A stretch of DNA of 54,800 nucleotides from contig VGAG01000004.1 in assembly GCA_016870835.1 (NCBI GenBank), forward strand, positions 1-54,800. The letters run 5' to 3'. Position 1 is the first letter of the stretch. Every line of letters begins with the position of its first letter. The DNA comes from Actinomycetota bacterium. Its GTDB lineage: Bacteria; Actinomycetota; Actinomycetes; Nanopelagicales; Nanopelagicaceae. Shown here in pieces: positions 7,742-16,827 of this stretch. Below the pieces are notes generated by a model. It was not told the DNA's origin. It ran no database searches and saw nothing but the letters and a program-made list of their open reading frames with translations. The translations under genes and the position numbers were made by a program.

Positions 7742-8721
7742 TGAAGTTGCGTTCCATTCATTACTTACCGTTGGCATTCGTTGTAACTTTTGCCTATTTC
7801 TATCGACAAGACGGATTGGTAGCAACTTCCGTTCTTTACACTGCGATTCAGTTTGCACTTCCCTTAGCCCTTGCTGCAATGGTTGGAATCATGTGTGAGC
7901 GGACTGGAATTGTAAACATCGGTATTGAGGGAACCATGTTGATATCAGCGTTCACAGCATTTTTTGCGGGAGCAATTCTGCAAAATACCGGTAGAGGAAT
8001 GATTGTAGGAGTATTAACAGGCGTAATTATGGGATTGCTATTAGCGGTCATGGCAATCACTTGGAAGATGGATCAGATTATTGCTGGTGTAATCCTTAAC
8101 ATCTTGGCAGCTGGAGTGACCTCCTTCTATTACCGCCAGAACTATTCGATTCCCTCAACCCTAGATCCAATTGACTTGCCAGTGGTTGGAGCATGGCCAA
8201 TCCTGGGCCCAGTGCTCTCTTTTCATGGGCCGATAACATATTTTGGAGTCCTAATTGTTTTCACACTCTGGTTTGCTCTATATAAAACTTCTTGGGGTTT
8301 ACGCTCTCGGGCGGTCGGCGAGCACCCTTCCAGTGCCGATACAGCGGGTGTATCTGTAACCAGGCTTCGATACTTGAATGTCACCATTGCTGGGGCGGTG
8401 GGTGGGCTTGCCGGTTCTTACCTAGCTCTTGAAGCAGTTGGAATATTTGAGCGTGGGTTCACCGCTGGAAAAGGCTTCACGGCGCTGGCAATTATGATAT
8501 TTGGCAGATGGAATCCGTTAGGTGCATTTGCTGCTGCTCTGTTCTTCGGCTTAACTCAAGCGTTGACTAATCAACTGATGATTGCTGAAGTTGTAGAGAT
8601 TCCGTTCCAATTCGTGACTATGCTTCCCTACATTCTGACAATCCTGATTCTAGCGATTTCTGCAGGAAAAGTTCGTCCACCGGCCGCTGAAGGAATTCCT
8701 TACGAAAAGGAAAAGTCATGA
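7741..8721 (+). CDS. Nucleoside ABC transporter permease (second subunit, NupQ type)
   Basis: Second membrane subunit, 326 residues with about eight membrane segments. CERTGIVNIGIEGTML and ALAIMIFGRWNPLGAF are the counterparts of the conserved motifs in the first permease. I chose the ATG at 7741 (TGATG overlap with the previous stop, GGAG 8 bases upstream) rather than the TTG at 7738. It overlaps the ATPase gene by 4 bases. Neighbours show it to be half of the BMP-type transmembrane channel. Confidence 0.92.
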   Translation: MKLRSIHYLPLAFVVTFAYFYRQDGLVATSVLYTAIQFALPLALAAMVGIMCERTGIVNIGIEGTMLISAFTAFFAGAILQNTGRGMIVGVLTGVIMGLLLAVMAITWKMDQIIAGVILNILAAGVTSFYYRQNYSIPSTLDPIDLPVVGAWPILGPVLSFHGPITYFGVLIVFTLWFALYKTSWGLRSRAVGEHPSSADTAGVSVTRLRYLNVTIAGAVGGLAGSYLALEAVGIFERGFTAGKGFTALAIMIFGRWNPLGAFAAALFFGLTQALTNQLMIAEVVEIPFQFVTMLPYILTILILAISAGKVRPPAAEGIPYEKEKS

Positions 8722-10226
8722 AAACTCTCCTAGAAATTGAAGGAGTTAGTAAGATTTTTGGTTCCGTCATTGCAAACGAGGACATCTCCCTTTCCATAAA
8801 GGAAGGGGAAATCTTGGCCTTACTTGGGGAAAATGGCGCTGGAAAGTCCACCTTGGTCAAAGCTGTCTTTGGCCTAGTTAAGCCAGATTCTGGGAGCATC
8901 AAAATTGATGGGGAAGTGATGGAGAGCGGAGACACTGCTGCAGCCATTGCCCAAGGCGTAGGTATGGTTCATCAACACTTTCAACTTGTTCCCGTTATGA
9001 GCGTTACAGAGAATCTAATACTCGGAGATGAACCAAAGAAATTTGGTGTAGTAAGTATGAAAAGGGCCAGATCAGAAGTCCTTAAATTATCTAAGCATTT
9101 CAGCTTGGAGGTAAATCCTGATGCCAAGATAGAGGATCTACCCGTAGGAATGGCTCAAAGAGTTGAGATTCTAAAGGCGCTGCGGCGTGAAGTTAAATTG
9201 CTGATATTGGACGAACCAACCGCAGTTTTGACGCCTCAAGAGACCGATGAATTGCTTGAAGTGCTTCGAAAACTTGCCAAGCGCGGGGTCGGAATCCTCT
9301 TTATAACTCATAAATTGCGCGAGGTAATGGCCGTTGCAGATCGAATTGCAGTTCTTCGTGGCGGACGGCTTGTGGGAACAACGACCCCCAAAGATAGTGA
9401 TGAATCAAAATTGGCCCAGATGATGGTGGGCCGTGATGTAGTCCTTAGTGTGGCGAAGAGTCCAGCCAAGCCAGAGCAAGTGCTGCTCGCCGTAAAAAAC
9501 CTTAGAGTAAATGATGACAGAAAGATAGAAGCAGTAAAAGATCTATCTCTGGAGGTTCGCTCTGGTGAAATTCTTGGAGTTGCGGGAGTTGAAGGAAATG
9601 GACAAAGAGAATTAGTTGAGGCAATTTGTAGCATGCGCTCTCGCTTAAGCGGTGAAGTGTTTGTTAAAGGGAAGAGCGTCCCTAATATGAATCCGAGAGC
9701 GGCTCACCTTTCAGGGGTCTCTCACATACCAGAAGATCGTGAGAAACATGGCCTGGTAAATTCTTACTCTATTGCGGATAACTTGGTTCTAAATAGGTTC
9801 AATGAAGTTCCCTTTTCAAGAGGTTGGATTAGAGACCTGGAGAAAGTTGCTCAGAATGGCAGTGAGTTAGTCGATAGATTTGATATTAGAGCTACATCAG
9901 CCTCGGTATCCGCAGCTTCTCTCTCCGGCGGAAACAAGCAAAAGGTAGTTGTAGCGCGTGAATTGAGTCAGCAGTTAGATGTAGTTGTTGCATCGCAGCC
10001 CACAAGAGGAGTGGATGTAGGTTCTATTGAGTTCATACATAAACAATTAATTGCCGCCCGTGATTCTGGGTCTGCAGTGCTATTGGTTTCGGCAGAGCTT
10101 GATGAAATCCTCTCTCTTGCAGACAGAATTGCTGTGATATCAGATGGAAAAATTGTTGCCACCTTTAGTTCTGCGGAGGCAGACAGAAACACCATTGGTC
10201 GACTAATGGCAGGTCTTAGCGCTTAG
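8718..10226 (+). CDS. Nucleoside ABC transporter ATPase, two fused domains (NupO type)
   Basis: Energises the importer. The 502 residues carry two ABC domains, as in ribose- and nucleoside-type systems. Domain 1 has GENGAGKST, the variant signature LPVGMAQRVEILKAL and LLILDEPTAVLTP. Domain 2 has a degenerate Walker A (GVEGNGQRE), LSGGNKQKV and ASQPTRGVDVG. The odd LPVGMAQ signature is characteristic of the BMP-linked branch. ATG overlaps the previous stop by 4 bases; the phosphorylase gene begins 2 bases after its stop, linking uptake with cleavage. Confidence 0.94.
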   Translation: MKTLLEIEGVSKIFGSVIANEDISLSIKEGEILALLGENGAGKSTLVKAVFGLVKPDSGSIKIDGEVMESGDTAAAIAQGVGMVHQHFQLVPVMSVTENLILGDEPKKFGVVSMKRARSEVLKLSKHFSLEVNPDAKIEDLPVGMAQRVEILKALRREVKLLILDEPTAVLTPQETDELLEVLRKLAKRGVGILFITHKLREVMAVADRIAVLRGGRLVGTTTPKDSDESKLAQMMVGRDVVLSVAKSPAKPEQVLLAVKNLRVNDDRKIEAVKDLSLEVRSGEILGVAGVEGNGQRELVEAICSMRSRLSGEVFVKGKSVPNMNPRAAHLSGVSHIPEDREKHGLVNSYSIADNLVLNRFNEVPFSRGWIRDLEKVAQNGSELVDRFDIRATSASVSAASLSGGNKQKVVVARELSQQLDVVVASQPTRGVDVGSIEFIHKQLIAARDSGSAVLLVSAELDEILSLADRIAVISDGKIVATFSSAEADRNTIGRLMAGLSA

Positions 10227-10228
10227 GG

Positions 10229-10984
10229 ATGGCAGGCAAAATAGGAATCATCGCCGGCACCGGTTTTTACGACTTACCGGGGCTTAAAAACACGAATCGT
10301 GAGGAGTTGAATACCAGTTACGGCGGCGCACTCCTTTTGAGTGGGACTTGGGAAGGCGTTGAGATTGCATTCCTAACGCGCCACGGAGTAAAGCACTCGG
10401 TACCGCCACATAGAATCAATTATCGAGCAAATGTAAGAGCGATGAAGGATCTAGAAGTATCTGCCATTATTGCTATCAATGTGGTTGGAGGAATTGACTC
10501 TAACCTAAATCCTGGTGATATCTCACTCATTGATGACTTCGTTGACTTTACTTCTGGCCGTGCAAGTACTTTCTTCGATGGAACCGGGCCCGAGGGCGTC
10601 CAACATATCGATATGACAAGCGTTTACGATAAGAATCTGCAAGCTCTTTTAATTGCGAGCGCGACTTCCCAGGGAATCAAGTTAACTACTGGCGGTGTAT
10701 ATGCCGGCTTCAATGGACCGCGCTTTGAAACTCCTGCAGAGATTCGATTTGCTCGGCTTGCTGGTGCGACTGTTGTGGGAATGACGGGTTGCCCAGAAGC
10801 TCCATTGGCCCGGGAGTTAGGAATTCCATTTACTTCAATTGCTCTTGTGGTGAATCCGGCGGCGGGACTTGGCCATGGCGAGATCACTATGGATGAGATA
10901 AATGCCGCTCTTGATTCAGGTAAGAGTAAGGTGCTAAATGTAATTGCAGGAGCGCTACCGAATGTGGCAAAGCTCTATGTTTGA
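10229..10984 (+). CDS. mtnP: Methylthioadenosine / methylthioinosine phosphorylase
   Basis: Trimeric purine nucleoside phosphorylase family, 251 residues: splits a 5'-modified purine nucleoside with phosphate into base and sugar 1-phosphate. GTGFYD (10-15), RHGVKHSVPPHRINYRAN (51-68) and FNGPRFETPAEIR (161-173) are the phosphate and sugar sites of the MTAP family. At the purine-site loop it reads VVNPAAG (207-213), with Asn209 where adenine-specific MTAP has Asp. This resembles the methylthioinosine phosphorylase of Pseudomonas aeruginosa. The next gene is an MTA-deaminase-type enzyme, which would supply exactly that substrate. MTAP or PNP activity remains possible. Confidence 0.88.
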   Translation: MAGKIGIIAGTGFYDLPGLKNTNREELNTSYGGALLLSGTWEGVEIAFLTRHGVKHSVPPHRINYRANVRAMKDLEVSAIIAINVVGGIDSNLNPGDISLIDDFVDFTSGRASTFFDGTGPEGVQHIDMTSVYDKNLQALLIASATSQGIKLTTGGVYAGFNGPRFETPAEIRFARLAGATVVGMTGCPEAPLARELGIPFTSIALVVNPAAGLGHGEITMDEINAALDSGKSKVLNVIAGALPNVAKLYV

Positions 10985-12269
10985 CTTGGCAATTAATGGT
11001 GCAGAATTAATCGTAACTTGTGACGAAAAGAATCGAGTACTCTCAAAATCGTCAATAGGAATCACTGACGGGGTTATTGCTGAGGTTAGTTCAGCTCCAC
11101 TTCCCGCTGGAAAGACTTTTGATGCTCAAGGTAAGTTGATTTCACCAGGCTTAATTAATACGCACACGCACCTCGCAATGACGCTCTTTCGTGGCTGGGC
11201 CGAAGGGGTCGATCTTCAGGGTTTCCTTGAAAGAGTTTGGGCGGCTGAAGGCGCGATTATGAATCCGGAAACTGCTGAACTTGGTACCACCTTAGGAGCC
11301 CTAGAAGCGCTATTGGGGGGAACAACGACCGCACTTGATATGTACCTGTTTCCAGATGCTGCTCATAAGGGTGCTGTTCGAGCTGGGCTTCGACATATCT
11401 CGGGGCCTATTTTCTTTGACTTTGCGGGTTTAGATGGATTGGAGTGGGCTGATCGAATCAAATTTGCGAGATCGTGGAACGAGAGGATGAAAGGGATTGG
11501 TGGACCCGAAGTTCCTCTTTACCTCATGCCCCATTCCACGTATACCTGTTCGCCCGAACATCTCCATGAGATAGCAAGTCTTGCCCACGAGCTTGGCGCA
11601 TCTATTCATATCCATGCCTCAGAAAATATTAAAGAGAATGACGATGTGGCGAGAAGGTTTGGAAAAACCCCGACTGAAATACTAAGTGAGACTGGAATAT
11701 TGAATCAGCATACGGTTTATGGCCACGGCGTCCACTTATCCAATTCAGACTTAGAGTCGCTCGGTAATAACGGTATTGCACACTGCCCCGGAAGTAACTT
11801 GAAATTGGCTAGCGGTATTGCAGATGTTACCGAGTATGTCTCCAGGGGCGTGAAGGTCGGGCTTGGTACAGATGGTTGCTCCTCCAGTAATGACCTGGAT
11901 ATGTGGAGTGTCATGCGCTTAGCCGGATATTTAATCTCTCAATCACGTGGGCCTACGAAGTCAAATGCAGAAAAAATATTTCGAATGGCGACAATTGAAG
12001 GAGCTGCAACTCTCGGCATGGAGAAGAGAGTTGGAAGCATCGAGATTGGAAAGCGAGCAGACTTGATTGCCATTGACCTCAATGCTCCACACCTCATCCC
12101 ATTACACAATGTATTTGCGCAACTGGTCTACGCGGCTGGCCGATCTGATGTTAGTGATGTCTGGGTCGACGGTCATAATGTAATTCAAAATCGAAAATCG
12201 ACTTTGATTGATTTTTCCGCCTTAATGCTCCAAGTTCAAGATTGCATCACGGCTTTGACAAGTAAATAA
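10962..12269 (+). CDS. mtaD: MTA/SAH (or 5'-deoxyadenosine) deaminase-type amidohydrolase
   Basis: Metal-dependent amidohydrolase expected to deaminate the adenine of methylthioadenosine, S-adenosylhomocysteine or 5'-deoxyadenosine. Metal ligands appear in NTHTHLAM (His68, His70), HIHASEN, GHGVHL and GLGTDGCSSSNDLDMW, and CPGSNLKLASG is the family signature. Start: ATG at 10962 has AGGAG 9 bases upstream; the ATG at 10977 (FDLAING after it) agrees better with homologues but lacks a ribosome site. Either start overlaps the phosphorylase gene, so the two are coupled. Guanine deaminase or chlorohydrolase relatives are less likely in this context. Confidence 0.85.
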   Translation: MWQSSMFDLAINGAELIVTCDEKNRVLSKSSIGITDGVIAEVSSAPLPAGKTFDAQGKLISPGLINTHTHLAMTLFRGWAEGVDLQGFLERVWAAEGAIMNPETAELGTTLGALEALLGGTTTALDMYLFPDAAHKGAVRAGLRHISGPIFFDFAGLDGLEWADRIKFARSWNERMKGIGGPEVPLYLMPHSTYTCSPEHLHEIASLAHELGASIHIHASENIKENDDVARRFGKTPTEILSETGILNQHTVYGHGVHLSNSDLESLGNNGIAHCPGSNLKLASGIADVTEYVSRGVKVGLGTDGCSSSNDLDMWSVMRLAGYLISQSRGPTKSNAEKIFRMATIEGAATLGMEKRVGSIEIGKRADLIAIDLNAPHLIPLHNVFAQLVYAAGRSDVSDVWVDGHNVIQNRKSTLIDFSALMLQVQDCITALTSK

Positions 12270-12686
12270 ATGACGATTCAATCCATAATCCAGAAGTTGG
12301 GACTGTCTCCGCTCGCTGGCGAGGGTGGGTTGTGGTCCCCGATTTATCTAGATGACACCAGTAACGCGATTTACTTCGCAATGATCGCACCCGATTTCTC
12401 CGCCTGGCATCGAATTCCAGAGCCCGAACTATGGATTCATATAGCTGGCTCGCCGGTAGAGCTTTTTACAGTTGAAGATAAGGTTCTGGTTCGAAATATT
12501 CTTGATGGTACATCTAGCAATTTCACTTACCGAGTCCCGGCGCAAACATGGATGGCAGCGCGACCCATTGGCGATTGGTCTCTCTTAATCTGTACATTGA
12601 CCCCACCATTCTCAAAAATGGAATTACTCGATAAGTCAGCTCCAATCGCTAAGGAACTCAATCTGCCAGGATTGTTTCATGGCTAA
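12270..12686 (+). CDS. Cupin superfamily protein, DUF985 type
   Basis: A 138-residue protein of the cupin_5 (DUF985) family. The family pattern is visible: LGLSPLAGEGGLW near the N-terminus, AIYFAMIAPDFSAWHRI in the middle and ELWIHIAGSPVELF following it, where the sugar-isomerase-like barrel is formed. Its ATG directly abuts the stop of the deaminase gene and its end overlaps the SDR gene by 8 bases, so it belongs to the nucleoside operon. The biochemical role of DUF985 is unknown. A sugar or sugar-phosphate ligand is a guess based on the neighbours. Confidence 0.8.
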   Translation: MTIQSIIQKLGLSPLAGEGGLWSPIYLDDTSNAIYFAMIAPDFSAWHRIPEPELWIHIAGSPVELFTVEDKVLVRNILDGTSSNFTYRVPAQTWMAARPIGDWSLLICTLTPPFSKMELLDKSAPIAKELNLPGLFHG

Positions 12687-13356
12687 GGTATTGATTACGG
12701 GAGCTTCCGGCCTTATCGGGAGAGCGTTAGTCGCCAGATTTCTTACAGATGGTTGGGAGGTATCTGCACAAATCCGGCGAGACGATGAATTCGAGCTTGG
12801 TAAATCAGCAAGAGTTATCTCATTTGATTTGGAAAGGCAAAGTGGCGGCGAACTTATAAATGAGGTAGGAGTTGTGGATCTTGTGGTCAATAATGCAGCC
12901 AATCAAGAGCAACTCCAACTATCTGACCGAGAGGGCGCAATCCGCCAATTTATTGTTAATGCAATTGCCCCGACTGAGATTGCTGCTGCCGCAAAGAAGA
13001 AGGGCGTTGCCCAGCTGATTAATATCTCATCAGTTGAGGCTCTCAGCGCAAGGGCTGGACATGAATACTATGGTGCGACTAAATCGGCCTTGGAATCTCT
13101 AACAAAAAGCCTTGCAATCTCTCTGGCTCCCATGCGGCTACTCTCAATTAGATTGGGTCTTATCGGCGATAGTGCACTTTCAACCCGCTGGCCTGAGGGT
13201 GTTGCGGCTTGGAAAGAAGCGACCCCGCTTGCGCGATATGCAGCTCCAGAGGAAGTGGCTGATTTTGTCGCACTACTAAGCTCAGATTCACTCCGTTTTG
13301 TGACTGGCTCTACCTTTGATTTCGACGGTGGCAAGAGCGCTAACCCTGGTTGGTAA
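12679..13356 (+). CDS. Short-chain dehydrogenase/reductase
   Basis: Classical SDR of 225 residues with TGASGLIG at 7-14 (dinucleotide binding), NNAAN at 71-75, Ser117/Ser118 and Tyr131-x3-Lys135 as catalytic residues. It ends the rightward nucleoside operon and overlaps the cupin gene by 8 bases. Substrate is not evident. It may act on the sugar or the aldehyde released in this pathway, alongside the SDR domain of the fused protein on the opposite strand. The gene ends 17 bases from a convergent gene. Confidence 0.85.
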   Translation: MAKVLITGASGLIGRALVARFLTDGWEVSAQIRRDDEFELGKSARVISFDLERQSGGELINEVGVVDLVVNNAANQEQLQLSDREGAIRQFIVNAIAPTEIAAAAKKKGVAQLINISSVEALSARAGHEYYGATKSALESLTKSLAISLAPMRLLSIRLGLIGDSALSTRWPEGVAAWKEATPLARYAAPEEVADFVALLSSDSLRFVTGSTFDFDGGKSANPGW

Positions 13357-13373
13357 CAAATTTAGACCTCGGT

Positions 13374-14339
13374 CTATTGCGCCTTCAGGTCAATCTTAGG
13401 AAAGCTCTTTCGTAGCGCAGCAATCTGACTTGAAGTAAATCCAGTCGCAAGATTGAGACGATAGCCGCCATTGGTGAATCCATAGATTCGACCAAAGACC
13501 CCACGAGCGCCATCCACTTCATCAATCAAGGCCCGGTTCTCCAGGCCCAATTTCACAAGTTGCGAGATTGGTTTATCTAACCGCTTCTCTAAGACCGCAA
13601 TTACTCGTTTGCTGGAGCCCATCTTTGCAAAGTACTGATCTGGATTTCGTGCGATATAGAAGGTCCGAGGGATCCTCTTAGTTACCGCTTCAAAGATCAC
13701 GGCATCTTTATCCCAGAGTGAATAGACCACATCGACTTGGCCTAGCTCTGTCATCAGATTGGCACTATCTCCCTCAAAGTTAACTTTTACAACTTGCATA
13801 CCCTTAGCACCCGATTCAAATGCAGCATTTAGCGCATCAGATCCTGAAATTATCGCGACCTTTTTACTTTTGCTTCGCATCGCTGCGATAGTCCCAGCAA
13901 TACGGGCAGCTTGAAGTTCATCAAAGTAGATATTTGAGATATTCAGTTGTGCCAAGTTTTGATCATTGATTATCGCAAATTGAGTATCTGGGTATTCCAT
14001 GGATACCCGTCTCACCGTCTCTCGATATCCAGCACCTACTGTGATTATTAAGGTGTAACCACTCTTAGCGAGAAATCTAATCTTTGTGATTCGGTCAAGA
14101 GCTGTTCCACTTGTTGGCAACTCTCGCACAAACGGTTCAACTAAGTTGTAGCGCTTCTTTGCAATTTCAAGAGCTGCGCTAACTGCATCATTAAAGCCAC
14201 CATCTCCTTTGAATCCAATGTCGTAAGCAACCGCGATTCTCGGCGTAGGTTCTTCAGCGGCAAGAGCGCTGGTAAATGAAATTGTCGCAGTGAAGAGAAT
14301 TATTGAAAGTAGAAAGGAAAACTTTCTTCGAAGGCCCAT
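13374..14339 (-). CDS. BMP-family substrate-binding protein, orphan
   Basis: Second member of the PnrA-like/BMP family, 321 residues, not closely similar to the bmpA product at 5545. I use the ATG at 14339, one base after the trpS stop; the in-frame codon at 14384 lies inside trpS and would precede the signal peptide. The N-terminus (RRKFSFLLSIILF) is a Sec signal with cleavage near ALAAEE, again without lipobox. GDGGFNDAVSAALEIAK and TVGAGYRETVRRV match the ligand-binding fold. No permease or ATPase gene accompanies it, so it may share the importer coded at 6.7-10.2 kb or act as a sensor. Confidence 0.82.
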   Translation of the reverse strand: MGLRRKFSFLLSIILFTATISFTSALAAEEPTPRIAVAYDIGFKGDGGFNDAVSAALEIAKKRYNLVEPFVRELPTSGTALDRITKIRFLAKSGYTLIITVGAGYRETVRRVSMEYPDTQFAIINDQNLAQLNISNIYFDELQAARIAGTIAAMRSKSKKVAIISGSDALNAAFESGAKGMQVVKVNFEGDSANLMTELGQVDVVYSLWDKDAVIFEAVTKRIPRTFYIARNPDQYFAKMGSSKRVIAVLEKRLDKPISQLVKLGLENRALIDEVDGARGVFGRIYGFTNGGYRLNLATGFTSSQIAALRKSFPKIDLKAQ

Positions 14340-14340
14340 C

Positions 14341-15351
14341 TCAGCCCTTAAGTTGGGAGCCAGGTACCAATCCAAGCGCGTCATAAGTCTTCTTTAACGT
14401 CTTAGCTGCCACTTCACGCGCCTTTGCACTTCCCTCTTCCAAGATAGAAAGTAGCGACTGCTCATCTTTAAGAAGTTCCTCGGTTCGAGCCTTTACTGGG
14501 GCAAAGAAGGAGGTAACTACTTCTGCGACCGCTCCTTTAAAGTCACCATAACCTTTGCCGGCAAACTCATTTTCTAGGCTAGTAATACTCTTCCCAGAGA
14601 GCGCCGAATGAATAGTTAGTAGATTTGAGATTCCAGGCTTGTTCTTCTCATCAAACTTAACATCTTTTCCAGTGTCGGTGACTGCGCTCTTTATCTTCTT
14701 TGCATTTACATCAGAGCTATCCAAGATGTCTATTACGCCTGAGTTAGAAGCCGCTGACTTACTCATCTTTGAGTTTGGATCCTGTAAGTCATTGATCTTG
14801 GCAGCGCTCTTGATGATGTGTGCATCTGGGATAGTGAATACCGGACCATACTTGGCATTGAATCGTTGCGCCAAATCTCTAGTTAATTCAATATGTTGTC
14901 TCTGGTCTTCCCCGACTGGGACGCTATTTGCTTGATAGAGCAAAATGTCAGCAGCTTGAAGGATTGGATATGTAAAAAGTCCGACAACAGTTCGATCCGA
15001 TCCAGATTTTGCTGATTTATCTTTGAACTGTGTCATGCGACTAGCTTCACCAAAACCGGTGATGCACTCGAATATCCAACCTAACTGATTGTGTTCACTT
15101 AAATGAGATTGAACAAAAAGAGTACATTTTTTAGGATCGAGTCCTATCGCGATTAATTGGGCGGCGGCAGCGAGTGTGCGACGTCGAAGTATCGCTGGAT
15201 CGGTCTCGATTGTGAGTGCATGTAAATCAACAATGCAATAGAACGCGTCGTTTCCCTCTTGAAGTTCAACCCACTGTTTTACAGCACCTAAATAATTTCC
15301 CAAGTGGAGTGAATCAGCGGTGGGCTGGATTCCAGAGAGTATCCGTTTCAC
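14341..15351 (-). CDS. trpS: Tryptophan--tRNA ligase
   Basis: Class I aminoacyl-tRNA synthetase of 336 residues that charges tRNA-Trp. HLGN within [14 protein letters not shown] at the N-terminus corresponds to the HIGH motif, and KMSKS is present unchanged. [19 protein letters not shown] is the family's tryptophan-binding helix region. The start is GTG (15351) with GAGAG 9 bases upstream; no ATG alternative fits. It is the upstream partner of the orphan BMP gene, with one base between them. That pairing looks coincidental rather than functional. Confidence 0.96.
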   Translation of the reverse strand: MKRILSGIQPTADSLHLGNYLGAVKQWVELQEGNDAFYCIVDLHALTIETDPAILRRRTLAAAAQLIAIGLDPKKCTLFVQSHLSEHNQLGWIFECITGFGEASRMTQFKDKSAKSGSDRTVVGLFTYPILQAADILLYQANSVPVGEDQRQHIELTRDLAQRFNAKYGPVFTIPDAHIIKSAAKINDLQDPNSKMSKSAASNSGVIDILDSSDVNAKKIKSAVTDTGKDVKFDEKNKPGISNLLTIHSALSGKSITSLENEFAGKGYGDFKGAVAEVVTSFFAPVKARTEELLKDEQSLLSILEEGSAKAREVAAKTLKKTYDALGLVPGSQLKG

Positions 15352-15373
15352 TTGGGTATTCTCTCAGTAAAGA

Positions 15374-16675
15374 TCAATTCGTGGTTCGCGTTAGAAGTAG
15401 CGAGCCAACCCGCTTTCCTTCCATTGAGAGAACCTTTATCTGGGCGCCTGGGATTTGAAGGAGATCGCTCACTTCAGGTATGCGTCCTAATTCATGCATA
15501 ACAAAACCACTTAAAGTTTCATAAGGGCCTTCCGGCACCTCGACGCCGGTCTGCTCGGCTAGATCTTCAAGAGCGATTAGGCCATCAATTTCAAAGACCC
15601 CGGTTCGAGGTGTATTTGCAACTTCTTGTGAATGATCGTCGTACTCATCATGGATCTCACCAATAAGAGTCTCAACCAAGTCTTCCATGGTGACAATTCC
15701 ATCTGTTCCGCCGTATTCATCAAGAACAATTGCAATCTGTTGGCGCTTTGAGCGCATCTCGGTAAGGGCAGGTAGAACTCCCTTTGTTCCCGGCAAAAAG
15801 ATGATTGGTCGTACTAAATCCATAACGGTCTTACCGTTTTCAGGACGTTCTAATAGATCTCGAGCATGGATAAATCCAATTACCTCATCATTACTTCCAC
15901 GCACAACTGGGTAGCGCGAATGGGCTTTATCGATAGCAATTGCGGTTGCTTGATTAAGAGTCAATCCAGCATCCATAAAATCAACTTCAGTTCTTGGAAC
16001 CATAACTTCATGAACTGAGCGCTCGCTCGCATTGAATACTTCTTCAACGATGTCACGCTCTTCCTCGGTGAGCGCCTTATGCCCGGTGACGAGATCGACT
16101 AGCTCCTCTTCACTTATCTCTTCTCTAGAAGCTTTGGGATCGATGCCGAATGCGCGAAGTACAAGGTCAGATGAGTGAGCAAGTAACCAGATTAAAGGGC
16201 GGAAAACTACGCTAATGATTGATACTGGAGTTGCAACAGCAAGTGCGATCTTCTCGGTTTTATGTAGGGCAACTCGTTTAGGGACAAGTTCACCAAGGAC
16301 GAGTGAGAAATAAGCAATAACGAGCGTCAAGAAAATTAATGAGATAACGCCAGCAAGGCTCTCTCCTAACCCCCATTGGATAAGAACCGGAATCAGGTAA
16401 TCGCCTAATTGATCAGCTCCAAAGGCTGCCGATAGAAATCCTGAGAGCGTTACTCCGACCTGGACGGCAGCTAGGAAGTTCTTGGGATGGCTTGCAAGGT
16501 AGGCGACCCGGCGACCCCGGCGACCCTGCTCGCTAAGGGCTTTGACCTGGCCTTCTCTAAGGGAGATAAGGGCGATCTCAGCGGCTACGAAGATTGAGCC
16601 GAGGAGGATGAAAATCAGTACAACAAAAAGGTCACCGGCGAGGCCAGCGACCGAAAGGGCACCATCAGGGTCCAT
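15374..16675 (-). CDS. CNNM/CorC (HlyC) family membrane protein with CBS pair
   Basis: Integral membrane protein of 433 residues, probably in divalent cation (magnesium) efflux or homeostasis; older annotations say hemolysin. Four hydrophobic segments form the DUF21 domain (about 1-190, beginning LAGDLFVVLIFILLGSIFVAAE). Two CBS motifs follow (VMVPRTEVDFMD and MRSKRQQIAIVLDEYGGTDGIV), then a C-terminal CorC_HlyC domain. The two CBS motifs may bind ATP, as in CNNM proteins. It is 22 bases upstream of trpS in the same direction and probably shares a transcript. Confidence 0.9.
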   Translation of the reverse strand: MDPDGALSVAGLAGDLFVVLIFILLGSIFVAAEIALISLREGQVKALSEQGRRGRRVAYLASHPKNFLAAVQVGVTLSGFLSAAFGADQLGDYLIPVLIQWGLGESLAGVISLIFLTLVIAYFSLVLGELVPKRVALHKTEKIALAVATPVSIISVVFRPLIWLLAHSSDLVLRAFGIDPKASREEISEEELVDLVTGHKALTEEERDIVEEVFNASERSVHEVMVPRTEVDFMDAGLTLNQATAIAIDKAHSRYPVVRGSNDEVIGFIHARDLLERPENGKTVMDLVRPIIFLPGTKGVLPALTEMRSKRQQIAIVLDEYGGTDGIVTMEDLVETLIGEIHDEYDDHSQEVANTPRTGVFEIDGLIALEDLAEQTGVEVPEGPYETLSGFVMHELGRIPEVSDLLQIPGAQIKVLSMEGKRVGSLLLTRTTN

Positions 16676-16827
16676 GGGGCCCTAAGGGTAGCCGAGGGGC
16701 GAGAATCCTGGCTAAACCCCCTTCCCTCACGCTCACCTCTCGCATAACCTTCGCCCGTTCCCCACTAAACCTTGCTTCATCCAACGGACCGTCGGGCACG
16801 TACCTGCCCGGAGAAGGAAGTGAAAAC

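Noticed and set aside
13357-13373. Terminator in the 17-base convergent gap
   Set aside because: TAGAC/GTCTA gives a five-base stem only, too weak to support.
16676-16827. Promoter or RNA element before ugpC
   Set aside because: The 152 bases are C-rich on the plus strand but show no convincing -35/-10 pair, hairpin or known riboswitch pattern.
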